DNA of 59,517 bases from the NCBI GenBank assembly GCA_041399065.1, contig JAWKTN010000017.1, positions 1-59,517 of the forward strand, given 5' to 3'. Made by a program: the position numbers and the translations under genes. This document shows, in pieces, positions 59,195-59,517 of the stretch; positions within the stretch are counted from its first letter, which is position 1, and each line of letters starts with the position of its first letter. A model generated the notes under the pieces. That model was given only the letters and a program-made list of their open reading frames with translations, had not been told where the DNA came from and searched no databases. Source of the stretch: JAGQPD01 sp020426865. Lineage in GTDB: Bacteria > Planctomycetota > Planctomycetia > Pirellulales > Pirellulaceae.

Positions 59195-59517
59195 AGTGAG
59201 GTGCTGACGCTGCATCGCGATTATTTCCGGCTTCGCAAGCCGCTGGAACGCCGCGTCTATGAGATTGCTCGCAAGCATTGCGGACCCAAGGCCGAATGTG
59301 GAAGAATTCGCTCGAACTGCTGCAAAGAAAATTCGGCTCGGCCTCGACACTCAGGGAGTTTCGGCGGCTGATTGGCAATACTGTCGAGATGGACCAGGAG
59401 TTTGGCCATATGCCCGATTATGCCGTGCGGCTGGATGATGACGACATAGTGGTATTTACCAATCGGGGCACGATGGAAATTGAGCAAAGCGATGAGAACA
59501 TCAGCATTCTCTTGCGA
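59195..59517 (+). pseudogene. Second, frameshifted repA remnant (runs off the edge)
   Basis: The frame reads SEVLTLHRDYFRLRKPLERR, then VYEIARKHCGPKAE, as in RepA. At 59297-59298 an extra TG shifts the frame; the next frame continues WKNSLELLQRKFGSASTLRE and FRRLIGNTVEMDQEFGHMPD to the edge. The N-terminal half of RepA is absent upstream. It is about 75% similar in the conserved block by eye, so not a recent duplicate. Confidence 0.9.

Overview
The window looks like a mosaic plasmid (or plasmid-derived contig) from a planctomycete, probably a Pirellulales-type organism. Evidence seen in the sequence: a DUF1580 protein near the right end (a family best known from Rhodopirellula relatives), a very long beta-repeat exoprotein ending in dockerin-like calcium loops plus a PEP-CTERM-like tail, a DUF6876-type protein, and a complete plasmid backbone. 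The backbone comprises an iteron array next to a RepA (RPA-family) initiator, parA/parB, two MobF relaxases, a toprim primase-like protein, a giant methylase-helicase, a tyrosine recombinase and at least six toxin-antitoxin loci or their remnants. No rRNA, tRNA or CRISPR array was seen.

Layout. 1-2.1 kb: MobF relaxase-helicase cut by the left edge, with palindromes upstream of its start. 2.5-3.8 kb: eight 16-bp iterons and repA. 3.8-7.9 kb (minus strand): ParDE, a Fic protein under a phased operator array, parB and parA, with two copies of a 21-bp palindrome that could be the centromere. 7.9-9.7 kb: four small minus-strand plasmid genes. 10.2-11.4 kb: VapBC and an orphan antitoxin. 11.5-18.8 kb: minus-strand operon of toprim protein, methylase-helicase and small genes. 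18.7-31 kb: duplicated and eroded zone with a duplicated leader, fragments of zeta toxin and of a ParB-domain methylase, a CHAT protease, the exoprotein, a dead ISAs1-type transposase, HigBA and two paralogous small proteins. 31.8-37.3 kb: AAA+ ATPase and DUF4365-TPR nuclease pair. 38-42.6 kb: second MobF relaxase and tyrosine recombinase. 42.7-45.6 kb: two further TA loci, one split by an intact IS481-type element whose exact target duplication lets the gene be rebuilt. 45.6-50.5 kb: large single-pass TPR protein, small partner and divergent sigma factor. 51.2-58.2 kb: nine-gene, mostly overlapping plus-strand operon (SprT-like metallopeptidase, ParB-like protein, VirD4-like ATPase, membrane proteins). 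58.5-59.5 kb: a zinc-ribbon micro-ORF with an internal amber codon, DUF1580 protein and a frameshifted second repA that runs off the right edge.

How it fits together. repA plus iterons would drive replication, parAB segregation, the TA loci addiction, and the relaxases DNA processing for transfer. No VirB-type channel gene is visible. Two relaxases, two repA copies and a duplicated leader suggest fusion of two related plasmids followed by decay. The cargo (CHAT protein; AAA+/DUF4365 pair; sigma factor/TPR unit) resembles defence or stress islands, but this is inference from domains and context. The most system-like unrecognised unit is the 51.2-58.2 kb operon, which joins a VirD4-type pump ATPase lacking its own membrane segment to separate membrane proteins, a ParB-like DNA-binding protein and a SprT-like protease.
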